A stretch of 26,883 nucleotides of DNA from an uncultured Bacilli bacterium (GTDB taxonomy: Bacteria; Bacillota_I; Bacilli_A; RF39; UBA660): positions 1 through 26,883 of the forward strand of contig CAKPSW010000010.1 of NCBI GenBank assembly GCA_934183705.1, read 5' to 3'. Made by a program: the position numbers and the translations under genes. The notes under the pieces are model-generated. The model saw only the letters and a list, made by a program, of their open reading frames with translations. It did no database searches and was not told where the DNA came from. Numbering within the stretch: position 1 is the stretch's first letter; every line of letters begins with the position of its first letter. Shown here one piece after another: positions 15,014 to 23,026 of the stretch.

Positions 15014-15032
15014 AAGAGGAATATCTCCTCTT
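15014..15032 (-). terminator. Terminator after the pilin-like gene
   Basis: The stem AAGAGGA / TCCTCTT with a 5-nt loop lies 10 nt past the stop at 15043 and is followed on the minus strand by TTT. It is the twin of 13987-14005. Confidence 0.75.
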
Positions 15033-15042
15033 ATTAATATTA

Positions 15043-15504
15043 TTAGCAACCTGAACCTGAAGCATTATTTTTACTAGTATCAGAACTATTAAAGAATTGA
15101 CTACCATTTCCTGCTGTAAGTTTTACGCATATTTTACTGCTATTTAAATAAACCTTTCCTGTTATACCAGTTGTATTGGTTATACCAGCGGCTTTTAATA
15201 CTGCTGAAGTCAAATTGTCAGCACTTGGTTCAGCAGTAGGCAACTTTTGATCGGTAAGATTACTAACAAAAGTTGTATAAGCACTATCTGGATTTCCAAC
15301 CATATCTGAGCCAAATGTAGCTAATTCATATTGTTTAGTAAACCATTCAGTTACAGTATTAGCAGAGTTTTTAAGCTGACTTTCCTTCGCTTTATTCATT
15401 GATTCAATTACAGATGGTATAGTTACAACTAATACTACAGCAAGTATTACGATAACTGCCAATAATTCTATTAAAGTAAATCCTTTTCTATTTAATTTTT
15501 TCAT
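15043..15504 (-). CDS. Type IV pilin-like (prepilin) protein
   Basis: 153 residues. MKKLNRKGFTLIELLAVIVI is a class III signal peptide: prepilin peptidase cuts after Gly 8, leaving N-methylated Phe, and Glu 13 is the +5 Glu needed for assembly. The hydrophobic helix spans 9-29. The globular part ends with two Cys (ICVKL and the C-terminal GSGC) that may form a C-terminal disulfide loop. GAGGAGG and a strong promoter precede it and a terminator follows, so it is a monocistronic gene. No pilB, pilC or pilD-type assembly gene lies in the window. It may be a true type IV pilus or a ComG-like pseudopilus subunit; these cannot be separated from sequence alone. The downstream gene carries a copy of its head domain. 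Confidence 0.88.
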   Translation of the reverse strand: MKKLNRKGFTLIELLAVIVILAVVLVVTIPSVIESMNKAKESQLKNSANTVTEWFTKQYELATFGSDMVGNPDSAYTTFVSNLTDQKLPTAEPSADNLTSAVLKAAGITNTTGITGKVYLNSSKICVKLTAGNGSQFFNSSDTSKNNASGSGC

Positions 15505-15535
15505 ATATATTTATCCTCCTCTATCTTATAACTTA

Positions 15536-15564
15536 ATCTTATCATAAATTGTTATATTAGTCAA
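15536..15564 (-). promoter_or_regulatory. Promoter of the pilin-like gene
   Basis: Minus-strand TTGACT (15564-15559), a 17-nt spacer ending in TGA, and TAAGAT (15541-15536). Confidence 0.7.
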
Positions 15565-15603
15565 TTATCTCAAGATAAATATTTACATTTTTTATAAAGA
15601 AAA

Positions 15604-15647
15604 TAAGAAGACATCCCCCCTCCAAGCGGAATGGGAATGCCTTCTTA
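15604..15647 (-). terminator. Terminator of the smpB-ylbF-rsmD operon
   Basis: TAAGAAG / CTTCTTA (7 bp), then CAT/ATG and CCC/GGG with one mismatch and one bulge, gives a long GC-containing stem. TTT follows on the minus strand. A C6 run lies at 15615-15620. Confidence 0.8.
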
Positions 15648-15675
15648 ATGTAATTTAAATTACAAATAAATTATA

Positions 15676-16245
15676 TCAATACTTTGATAATTTATTGGTT
15701 ACCTTAATATAAATATTTACATATTTATCACTATATTTCTTACTTTTAAGTAATCTAAGATTACTATAATTATCTTTTAATATATCAGTACTATATTCTA
15801 ATACCAATACTCCATTATCTTCTAGTAGATTATATTTATTTACTAATTCTATAATCTCGTTCATAACTTCCATCTTATAAGGAGCATCCACTAAAATAAT
15901 ATTAAACTTAATATTATTATTTTTAAAATATAATAAAGCCTCTCTATAATCACTATTAATAATAGTGGATTTTTCTTCAATATTAAGATTATTAATATTT
16001 TTCTTTAATATATTTAATATTTCTTTACCATTATCAACAAAATAACACTTCTTAGCTCCCATAGATATAGCTTCTATACCAAGGCTACCACTACCAGAGA
16101 ATAAATCTAGTACTAATGCATTATTAGTATAGTTCTGAATAGAAGCAAACATTGATTCTTTTACTCTATTCATCGTAGGTCTAGTACCTATAGTATTATA
16201 TCCATCTATATTTTTTCCTTTTAAATAACCACTTATTACTCTCAT
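15676..16245 (-). CDS. rsmD: 16S rRNA (guanine966-N2)-methyltransferase RsmD
   Basis: 189 residues from ATG 16245. An earlier in-frame ATG at 16254 is only 1 nt from AGAGG, whereas 16245 has 9-nt spacing and overlaps the upstream TGA as ATGA. Landmarks: MRVISGYLKGK, RPTMNRVKESMFASI, the SAM-binding DLFSGSGSLGIE (47-58) and VDAPY (119-123) in the position of the family's catalytic D-P-P-Y. The Ala for the first Pro is unusual but the Asp, second Pro and Tyr remain. It methylates G966 of 16S rRNA late in 30S assembly. The ylbF-rsmD adjacency matches Bacillus (ylbF-ylbG-ylbH). Confidence 0.92.
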   Translation of the reverse strand: MRVISGYLKGKNIDGYNTIGTRPTMNRVKESMFASIQNYTNNALVLDLFSGSGSLGIEAISMGAKKCYFVDNGKEILNILKKNINNLNIEEKSTIINSDYREALLYFKNNNIKFNIILVDAPYKMEVMNEIIELVNKYNLLEDNGVLVLEYSTDILKDNYSNLRLLKSKKYSDKYVNIYIKVTNKLSKY

Positions 16246-16538
16246 TTGTTGCATCCTCTTACATCAGTATATTTTTTAAATCTATTATTTATATCCATAA
16301 CATAATAAAATAATTCATTATAATATTTCATATATTCCTTATATTCTATATACGTATATATTTCCTTTTTAAGAGATATCTTTTCATAGTCATCAGTACT
16401 TTTATTATACTTATCTATTAATTCTAACAATTTCTTATTATTAACTACTAATATTTTATAATGCTCTAAGTTCTTTATTAAGTCACTATCTTCAAATGCT
16501 TTTATAAGTATTTTTGTTTTTTCTATTACATTGTCCAT
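16242..16538 (-). CDS. YlbF/YmcA family protein
   Basis: 98 residues, all-helical: VIEKTKILIKAFEDSDLIKN, HYKILVVNNKKLLELIDKYN, and a long C-terminal helix. This matches the YlbF/YmcA family of small helical proteins. In Bacillus they form a complex with YaaT that binds RNase Y and affects mRNA maturation, competence and sporulation. The position immediately before rsmD, as in Bacillus, supports YlbF. Only one C-terminal Cys (GCNK) is visible, so an Fe-S-binding Cys set is not evident. Its ATG shares one base with the smpB stop (TAATG), and its TGA overlaps the rsmD ATG, so all three genes are translationally coupled. It ends in TGA, showing that UGA is a stop here. Confidence 0.7.
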   Translation of the reverse strand: MDNVIEKTKILIKAFEDSDLIKNLEHYKILVVNNKKLLELIDKYNKSTDDYEKISLKKEIYTYIEYKEYMKYYNELFYYVMDINNRFKKYTDVRGCNK

Positions 16539-16975
16539 TATCTATATTTCATACTCTTTTCCATTTCTCTTTGAATATCTCTCTCTTTAATTGTCTCTTT
16601 TTTATTATAATTCTTCTTACCCTTAGCTACTCCAATTAAAACCTTAGCCTTATTCTTAACAAAATATATTTTAAGTGGTACTAGTGTATATCCTTCTATT
16701 TCTAATTTATCTTTTAATTTAAGTATTTCTCTTTTATGTAATAGTAGTTTCCTAGTTCTATCTTCATCATGATTAAATCTATTTCCTTCTTCATATAAAG
16801 AAATATGAGTATTAAGAAGATATGCTTCATTATTTCTAATAATTGCATAACTATCTTTTATATTTATTTTGCCCATTCTTATCGATTTAATCTCTGTACC
16901 AGTAAGAACAATACCAGCTTCATAAGTATCTTCTATTTCATAATCATATCTTGCTTTTCTATTTAATATTTCCAT
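16538..16975 (-). CDS. smpB: SsrA-binding protein SmpB
   Basis: 145 residues from ATG 16975; an in-frame GTG at 16984 overlaps the AAAGGTG ribosome site and is rejected. SmpB binds tmRNA and carries it to stalled ribosomes for trans-translation. Landmarks: [76 protein letters not shown], and the C-terminal [20 protein letters not shown], the basic tail that enters the decoding region. First gene of smpB-ylbF-rsmD. In many Bacillota smpB follows secG-rnr, as it nearly does here. No tmRNA gene was found beside it. Confidence 0.96.
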   Translation of the reverse strand: MEILNRKARYDYEIEDTYEAGIVLTGTEIKSIRMGKINIKDSYAIIRNNEAYLLNTHISLYEEGNRFNHDEDRTRKLLLHKREILKLKDKLEIEGYTLVPLKIYFVKNKAKVLIGVAKGKKNYNKKETIKERDIQREMEKSMKYR

Positions 16976-17013
16976 AGTAATCACCTTTTTCTATATATAA
17001 TTATATATTATTT

Positions 17014-17042
17014 TCTATATTTTAACAATATTATATACTCAA
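17014..17042 (-). promoter_or_regulatory. Candidate promoter of smpB-ylbF-rsmD
   Basis: Minus-strand TTGAGT (17042-17037), a 17-nt spacer and TATAGA (17019-17014), 38 nt before the smpB ATG. Another TTGAAA-17-TAATAG candidate lies further upstream, so the true start is uncertain. Confidence 0.45.
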
Positions 17043-17118
17043 CTACTTATATATAATTTATACTATTATCACAAAATTCCAACTATTTCAAGTACTAATT
17101 ATCACATTTTTCCATTAT

Positions 17119-18321
17119 CTAACTTAAACTATTAATATTAATACTACTATCCATACTTCTAACTATATTAGCATATTTATTATATACTCTTTCATAGTCA
17201 TTTAAATAAGTCTTTATATCAGGGTTTGAAAATGGTACAATTTTATATTCATTATTTGTCTTTCCTGTATATATAAGTTCATTATTTAAATCACTTAACT
17301 TAATACTAGAATTATTATCTTTATCTATATTCTTAGTAATCTTAATGCTACTTAGTAATCCAACGGTAGTATTATAATCATTATTAGTATCTTGAGCTGA
17401 TAAAAAGTTTCCCAAAGAATATATTACTAAAGTATCATTAATATATGTTATAGGCATAATAACATGAGGATGAGTACCTATAATTATATCCACTCCTAAA
17501 GAAGACAAATAAGAAGCCATATCAATCTGATAATTAGTAGGATTATGAGTATATTCTACTCCAAAGTGCATTGCCACTATAAGTAAATCCACTTTATCCC
17601 TAACTCTTAAAATATCTTCCTTAACTATCTTCTTATATTCTTGATACTTAGTATCATTATCTGGATTATTACCAGTACAAGGCCATATATTTACTAAATA
17701 CTCCTCTCCTTCAGGAACTTTAATACCATTAGTACCATAAGTATAATTAAGCATAGTATAAGTAATATTATTTACCTCTTTAATATTAACTTTATTTCTA
17801 TCACTATTAGATAAATAACTACCAGAAGTTAATACATTACTCTTATTATTCCAATAATTAAGCGAATTAATAATAGCCTTCTTGCCTCTATCAAGAGTAT
17901 GATTAGTAGCTAAACTCACTAAATTAAAGCCAGCATCTATTGTAGCATCACCAACTTCATATGGTGAATTAAAAGCTGGATATGAAGATACTCCTATTTC
18001 AGAACCACCAAGGATTGTCTCCTGATTATAATAAGCTAAATCATAGTTCTTAACAATATCTTTAATATAACTATACATAGACCTAAAATCATAACTACCA
18101 TCACCCTTTTTAGCGGAATTATATAGTTTATCATTAATTAGATTATCTCCTGCCATAATAAGACTAATAGTACTACTACTATTATTATCTATATTTATTT
18201 TACTATCATTATTTATATTATTATTATTTGATAATTTATTATATCCAAAATATATACCCACTATTAATAATAACACTATAGTTATTTTAGGTAATATCTT
18301 CTTTTTTCTTTTTCTTTTCAT
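17119..18321 (-). CDS. CapA-family protein (poly-gamma-glutamate capsule-type phosphoesterase fold)
   Basis: 400 residues. A basic N-terminus and one membrane helix (about 11-27), then a Ser/Asn-rich linker, place the rest outside the membrane. The domain from residue 51 has the CapA/PGA_cap pattern: SLIMAGDNLIND, YNQETILGG, SLATNHTLDRGKKAI, IVAMHFGVEYTHNP and IIIGTHPHVIMPI, with the His/Asp/Asn metal-site residues of the metallophosphoesterase-like fold. In Bacillus, CapA is part of the poly-gamma-glutamate synthase complex. No capB or capC lies nearby, so this may be a lone CapA homologue with another wall or capsule role. GAGGT precedes the ATG. It lies between rnr2 and smpB and is separated from rnr2 by two hairpins. 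Confidence 0.85.
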   Translation of the reverse strand: MKRKRKKKILPKITIVLLLIVGIYFGYNKLSNNNNINNDSKINIDNNSSSTISLIMAGDNLINDKLYNSAKKGDGSYDFRSMYSYIKDIVKNYDLAYYNQETILGGSEIGVSSYPAFNSPYEVGDATIDAGFNLVSLATNHTLDRGKKAIINSLNYWNNKSNVLTSGSYLSNSDRNKVNIKEVNNITYTMLNYTYGTNGIKVPEGEEYLVNIWPCTGNNPDNDTKYQEYKKIVKEDILRVRDKVDLLIVAMHFGVEYTHNPTNYQIDMASYLSSLGVDIIIGTHPHVIMPITYINDTLVIYSLGNFLSAQDTNNDYNTTVGLLSSIKITKNIDKDNNSSIKLSDLNNELIYTGKTNNEYKIVPFSNPDIKTYLNDYERVYNKYANIVRSMDSSININSLS

Positions 18322-18392
18322 ATATACCTCACTATCCTACTCTAAGATTTTTCGTTACTAAACAAAATCTTTCACTTGAATTATTATTTTTT

Positions 18393-18445
18393 AAAAGGAA
18401 GACCATAGGCTTCCTTTTACATTGAAGGGCATTTTGCCTTCAATG
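18393..18445 (-). terminator. Double hairpin after the rnr paralogue
   Basis: Two adjacent perfect 9-bp stems: CATTGAAGG / CCTTCAATG (18420-18445) and AAAAGGAAG / CTTCCTTTT (18393-18418). On the minus strand the second ends in TTTT. This is the likely end of the secG-rnr-rnr2 transcript. Confidence 0.65.
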
Positions 18446-18452
18446 ATATATA

Positions 18453-20516
18453 TTATCTTTTCTTAACTTTCTTTTTATTATTTGTATTATACATATTCTT
18501 TATTTCATTTATCTTCTTAGAAAATACTATTTCACCAGTAGTAGTATTAACTTTAGATAATTTAGCACTAAATATATCTCCTATTAATATTTTTTCACCA
18601 TTTACTCCTACAATAGAATAACCATCTTTACACTGGTGGAAATATTCCTCATTATAATATAATCTTCCATATATCATATTATCAAGAGTAAGTACAGTTA
18701 AATATTTATCATTAACACTTGATACTATTACTTCATACTCTTCTTTTTCATTATCTTTAATATATTCAGCTTTTCTAATATTATCCACTTTATTTTCAGC
18801 CTTAATAGCTCTAAGTTCAGCATCAGTAGCAATTCTAGCAAGATATGGCATAACCTTTTCCCACTTTTCTCTAGTATAACTAACGCCATAACGAAGAGAA
18901 TCTTTAACTACTCTTTCATTAATAGTATCAGATAATCTTCTTATAGGAGATGATCCTGTCCCGTAAGCATCTAGTCCTAGAGCATAATGACCAATACTTG
19001 TATGAGAATACTTTGCTTTAGCTTGACTCATAATGGCCATTTTATCATATATTACTTGTCCTTTAGAACCAGCATATGTTTTTTGTACTTCTCTTATATC
19101 GCTAGTAGTATAATCCTTCTTTTTACCTAGATTTATTTTATAACCTCTCTTTTTAAGTAAACCAATCCAACTATTTAATTTATCATCATTAGGACTATCA
19201 TGGAATCTAGATATAAATGGTAGTTTATTTTTAAGAAGATAATCCGTTAAACATATATTATGAAGAAGCATTAAAAATTCTATTAACTCTTCAGCCTTGC
19301 CACATCTTCTCTCTTTAATATCCACTATTTGACTATGCTCTATAAAAAACTTAACTTCTGAAGAAGAGAACTCCAAGAAACCATCAGATATCATCTTATT
19401 TTTTACTTTCATAGAAGAAGCATACAAATCATCTAACAAAGAAGTATAATCCTCATAACCGTTTGCAATAATATTATCTTCCAAATATTTATTTACATCT
19501 TCATAAGTCATTCTTTTTCTATTATTTATTACAGCTTCATTAATTCTATAATTAATTACTCTGCCACTATTATCAATTTTAATACCCATAGACAAAGCAT
19601 ACCTGTCTTCACCTGGTACTAAAGAAGCTATACCATTAGATAACACTTCATGCATCATTGGATTGCAACACCCTGGAAAATATACCGAAATACCTCTTTT
19701 TAACGTTTCATCCCATATTGCACCTTTTTCCTTAATATATCTATTAGGATCCGCTATTTGGACATAAATAGTACCATTATGATATGAAACAGCATCATCA
19801 AAATCTTTAGTATCATCACCATCTATTGTTACTGACCTAATACCCCTTTGGTCTTTTAGACCATTTTTCTTATCTTCTTCTATTTGAGAAGAAGATACAA
19901 AGGTAGGTATATCCTTAACTTCTTCCATATATTTATCATTATAACTAGTAGGAAAACCATTAAGAGTTAACACTTCCTTCTCTAACATACCAATATCATC
20001 CTTATGGCCTAATACTTCTTTTACTTCATGACTTCTTCCATCTATCAATAGTTTTGTTCCAATAGGATATATATCATTTAATACAATATCATCTTTATCA
20101 CTTATAGCAATATATTTATCCCCCTCATGTATTACCTCCGCTACAAAGTCATAATATTTTCTATCAATAATTTTAACCACTTTAACTACTCCCTTAACAG
20201 TAGTATAATCTACTAAAACAGTATCATCATTTTTAAGTTTCCTCTTATCTTTATATATAACTTCTAATTCTTCATCATTATCAAGTATAACAATTATCCC
20301 CCTTTTAGCAGTAATTTTAATAGTACCCCTCTTTAAACTAGTATTAATAACTAACATATATCTATCATTATTTTTATATACTATTCCTTCTTTTGTTAGT
20401 ACTTCTAATGAACTAAGTACATCTTCTTCAGATATTTTAAGTATCTTAGCTATTTCTTTTGCTTTTAAATTATTATTTCTCTTATTACTTAGTAACTCTA
20501 TAATGGCATTTTCCAT
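18453..20516 (-). CDS. Divergent RNase R/RNase II-family paralogue
   Basis: 687 residues. Layout: N-terminal winged-helix (residues 1-55), a cold-shock-like region (60-165), an RNB domain (about 222-560) and a weak C-terminal S1-like region with a Lys-rich tail. The four catalytic Asp of the RNB family are kept in TIDGDDTKDFDDAV (232, 238, 240, 241), and SPIRR is present. Elsewhere it departs from canonical RNase R: GTGSSPIRRLSD instead of HFTSPIRRYPD, FPGCCNPMMHEVLSNG instead of LVDRVLPMLPHKLSNG, and IADPNRY for IADVSYY. It follows rnr by 11 nt with its GGGGGA ribosome site in the gap, so the two are co-transcribed. Probably an active 3'-5' exoribonuclease with changed substrate choice; loss of activity is less likely given intact Asp. 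Confidence 0.85.
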   Translation of the reverse strand: MENAIIELLSNKRNNNLKAKEIAKILKISEEDVLSSLEVLTKEGIVYKNNDRYMLVINTSLKRGTIKITAKRGIIVILDNDEELEVIYKDKRKLKNDDTVLVDYTTVKGVVKVVKIIDRKYYDFVAEVIHEGDKYIAISDKDDIVLNDIYPIGTKLLIDGRSHEVKEVLGHKDDIGMLEKEVLTLNGFPTSYNDKYMEEVKDIPTFVSSSQIEEDKKNGLKDQRGIRSVTIDGDDTKDFDDAVSYHNGTIYVQIADPNRYIKEKGAIWDETLKRGISVYFPGCCNPMMHEVLSNGIASLVPGEDRYALSMGIKIDNSGRVINYRINEAVINNRKRMTYEDVNKYLEDNIIANGYEDYTSLLDDLYASSMKVKNKMISDGFLEFSSSEVKFFIEHSQIVDIKERRCGKAEELIEFLMLLHNICLTDYLLKNKLPFISRFHDSPNDDKLNSWIGLLKKRGYKINLGKKKDYTTSDIREVQKTYAGSKGQVIYDKMAIMSQAKAKYSHTSIGHYALGLDAYGTGSSPIRRLSDTINERVVKDSLRYGVSYTREKWEKVMPYLARIATDAELRAIKAENKVDNIRKAEYIKDNEKEEYEVIVSSVNDKYLTVLTLDNMIYGRLYYNEEYFHQCKDGYSIVGVNGEKILIGDIFSAKLSKVNTTTGEIVFSKKINEIKNMYNTNNKKKVKKR

Positions 20517-20527
20517 TTCATTTCCCC

Positions 20528-22636
20528 CTACTTAGTTATATTTTTTTCGTTATATATCTCAAAATCAACCTCTGATTTTTCCTTATCTGCTCTTACAACT
20601 TTTACCGTAACTTTATCTCCAAAAGAATATTTTCTTTTGCTCTTCTTACCTATCAAAGCCATCATATCAGCATCAAAGATATAATAGTCTCCCTCTATAC
20701 TCTCTTTCTTTACTAAACCTTCAACTGTATTTTCTAATTCTACAAAGAAGCCAAATTCCATTACCCCACTTATTATACCAGTATATATTTCCCCTATATG
20801 ATCGGTCATATACTCAGCTTTTTTCATTTTATCTACATCACGTTCACAGTTTTGTGCTTCTTGTTCTCTAATAGATAAATGTTCACATTCTATAGGAAGA
20901 GCCTCTCTTCTCTCCTCTATTAACTTCTCACTATAATTATAGTTATAATCCTTAAGTAATCTATGTAAAATTAAGTCAGGATATCTTCTTATCGGAGAAG
21001 TAAAGTGACTATAACATCTACTACCAAGGCCAAAGTGGCCAATATTAACATCAGAATATACAGCTTTAGCTTGACTGCGTATTGCCATATCATGAAGGAC
21101 TCTTACTTCAGGAGCATCTTCTAATTCTTTGAGAATATGTTGAAGATCCTTAGGAGTATCTATTTTATTCTTACCATTTACAGTATATCCATGTAATGAT
21201 AAGAACTTTAAAAACTCTCCTAATCTTTTCTCATCCGGTTTATCATGAACACGATATATACCAGGTAAATTTCTATAATATATAGATGAAGCAACTGTTT
21301 CATTAGCAGCTATCATAAAGTTTTCAATTAGTTCTTCACCACTTCTTTGAACTCTAGCTTCAATTTGTATAGGGTGACATGCATCATCTACTTTAATCTT
21401 AGCTTCCGTACTCTCAAATTCAATATAACCACGTCTTATCATTTTGCTTCTTAATATCTTAGATAATTCATTCATCAAAAGTAATGTCTTTTCAAATGGT
21501 TTGTAATCACTACTAGTAGTATTCTCTTCTAATATCTTATTTACTTCTTCATAAGTCATTTTCTTTCTACTACGAATTATCGACTTAAATATATCATAAC
21601 TTGTTATATCACCTTTTTCATCTATAATCATCTCACATGAGAAGGCAAACCTATCTTCATTCTCATTTAAAGAACATATACCATTAGATAATTTATGAGG
21701 AAGCATAGGAAGAACTCTGTCTACTAAGTATACACTAGTTCCCCTATCATAAGCCTCATCATCTAGTTTGGTACCTTCTTTTACATAATATGATACATCC
21801 GCAATATGTACACCTAACTTATAATTTCCATCATCTAGTTTAGATAATGATATAGCATCATCTATATCTTTAGTATCTGCTCCATCAATAGTAAATATCT
21901 CTCTATCTCTTAAATCTCTTCTATCAGTAGCTAGTTCTTTATTTATTTCTTCTTCTGTCAAATAAGAAGGAATATCATCTAACTCATCTATTACTTCATC
22001 ACTAAAAGTTGGATAAAAATTATATTCATAGACAAAAGATAAAATATCTACTCCAACATCATTTTTATGACCAATAATCTTAGTTATCTTTCCTACTCTA
22101 TTACCATCTTTTAAAGGTTCTACTACTACTTTATGACCTTCCACTGCACCATTTAAATTATCTTTTGGAATATATATATTAGAACCCCTTTTATCTGGTT
22201 TAACAAAATATTCACCATCAATTAATATTACTTCTCCTACTAGTGGATCATAATTCCTTTTTATTGTTTTAATTATCTTTCCTTCAGGTTTCAATTTATC
22301 TTTATTAATATATTCAAATAATACTAAATCATTATCAATTGCACCATTTATATTCTTCTCATTAATATAAACATCCTTTATACCTTCTCCTACTATAATA
22401 AAGCCAAAACCCTTATTATTAAGCGATAACCTTCCTTTAGATAAATGACTATCTTCTAAAAGTAGATATTTCTTCTTTTTCTCACTATAATACAAAATAC
22501 CATCACTTACCATTTCATTTAACATATTCTCTAGACTTTTATACTCATCTATTGTAGTAAGTCCCAAAATATCATTTAACTGTATTATGGTAAGAGATGT
22601 ATTCTCCCTTAGTTTCTCTATTATAATATCCTTCAT
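20528..22636 (-). CDS. rnr: Ribonuclease R
   Basis: 702 residues from ATG 22636 (GAGGAGG 6 nt upstream). An in-frame GTG at 22660 is upstream of that site and is rejected. RNase R is a processive 3'-5' exoribonuclease that can degrade structured RNA and, in trans-translation, faulty mRNA. Seen: N-terminal winged helix, two cold-shock domains (KGFGFIIVGEG...), and the RNB domain with TIDGADTKDIDDAISL (catalytic Asp at 251, 257, 259, 260). HIADVSYYVKEGT, RGTSVYLVDRVLPMLPHKLSNG, HFTSPIRRYPDLILHR and a C-terminal S1 domain (GIISGVMEFGFFVEL...) complete it. It lies directly after secG, a conserved Bacillota order, and before its own paralogue. Confidence 0.95.
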   Translation of the reverse strand: MKDIIIEKLRENTSLTIIQLNDILGLTTIDEYKSLENMLNEMVSDGILYYSEKKKKYLLLEDSHLSKGRLSLNNKGFGFIIVGEGIKDVYINEKNINGAIDNDLVLFEYINKDKLKPEGKIIKTIKRNYDPLVGEVILIDGEYFVKPDKRGSNIYIPKDNLNGAVEGHKVVVEPLKDGNRVGKITKIIGHKNDVGVDILSFVYEYNFYPTFSDEVIDELDDIPSYLTEEEINKELATDRRDLRDREIFTIDGADTKDIDDAISLSKLDDGNYKLGVHIADVSYYVKEGTKLDDEAYDRGTSVYLVDRVLPMLPHKLSNGICSLNENEDRFAFSCEMIIDEKGDITSYDIFKSIIRSRKKMTYEEVNKILEENTTSSDYKPFEKTLLLMNELSKILRSKMIRRGYIEFESTEAKIKVDDACHPIQIEARVQRSGEELIENFMIAANETVASSIYYRNLPGIYRVHDKPDEKRLGEFLKFLSLHGYTVNGKNKIDTPKDLQHILKELEDAPEVRVLHDMAIRSQAKAVYSDVNIGHFGLGSRCYSHFTSPIRRYPDLILHRLLKDYNYNYSEKLIEERREALPIECEHLSIREQEAQNCERDVDKMKKAEYMTDHIGEIYTGIISGVMEFGFFVELENTVEGLVKKESIEGDYYIFDADMMALIGKKSKRKYSFGDKVTVKVVRADKEKSEVDFEIYNEKNITK

Positions 22637-22663
22637 ACTAGCCCTCCTCTTTTTATACACAAA

Positions 22664-22687
22664 AAGACTTAAATTATGTTAAGTCTT
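22664..22687 (-). terminator. Hairpin between secG and rnr
   Basis: A 9-bp perfect stem AAGACTTAA / TTAAGTCTT with a 6-nt loop is followed on the minus strand by TTT. It lies 2 nt past the secG stop and probably attenuates read-through into rnr. Confidence 0.65.
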
Positions 22688-22689
22688 AA

Positions 22690-22902
22690 TTATAATGATA
22701 TTATTAAACAAAGTACAAAGAAAAGTACTCCTAATATATAGGTAATTCTAGTTATAAATAATTCAAAACCTCTCTCTTTTCTTTCCGCAAATAAATCTGA
22801 TGAACCACCACCTATTATTTGTGATGCACTTTCTGCTTTACCACTTTGTAATAATACTATTGCTATTAACAATATTGATATAATGATAACTGCTATTTCC
22901 AT
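22690..22902 (-). CDS. secG: Preprotein translocase subunit SecG
   Basis: 70 residues. Two membrane helices (2-20 and about 49-69) flank the hallmark cytoplasmic loop LLQSGKAESASQIIGGGSSDLF. SecG is the auxiliary subunit of SecYEG and helps SecA-driven export. AAGGAAG precedes the ATG, and a very good promoter lies about 25 nt upstream. It heads the secG-rnr-rnr2 transcription unit. Confidence 0.94.
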   Translation of the reverse strand: MEIAVIIISILLIAIVLLQSGKAESASQIIGGGSSDLFAERKERGFELFITRITYILGVLFFVLCLIISL

Positions 22903-22927
22903 ATTATCTTCCTTTCGTACACTATAT

Positions 22928-22956
22928 ATTATAACAAATATCTATTTCTTTGTAAA
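22928..22956 (-). promoter_or_regulatory. secG-rnr operon promoter
   Basis: Minus-strand TTTACA (22956-22951), a 17-nt spacer ending in TGT, and TATAAT (22933-22928). Confidence 0.75.
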
Positions 22957-22994
22957 TAATAAAATATCTCTTTTATTATCTTGTAACTCAAAAG

Positions 22995-23026
22995 AAAATA
23001 CCATAGTATAAAAACTATGATATTTT
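22995..23026 (-). terminator. proS terminator
   Basis: AAAATA-C-CATAG pairs with CTATG-A-TATTTT (one mismatch) around an 8-nt loop, overlapping the proS stop at 23025. On the minus strand TTTTCTTTT follows. Confidence 0.6.

Noticed and set aside
16976..17118. tmRNA (ssrA) gene next to smpB
   Set aside because: The gap is only about 140 nt and purely AT-rich, too short for tmRNA, and no Ala-acceptor-like end is seen.
18334..18362. TTTAGT-17-TAGGAT as capA-like gene promoter
   Set aside because: The predicted start would fall on the ribosome site at about 18327, leaving no usable leader.
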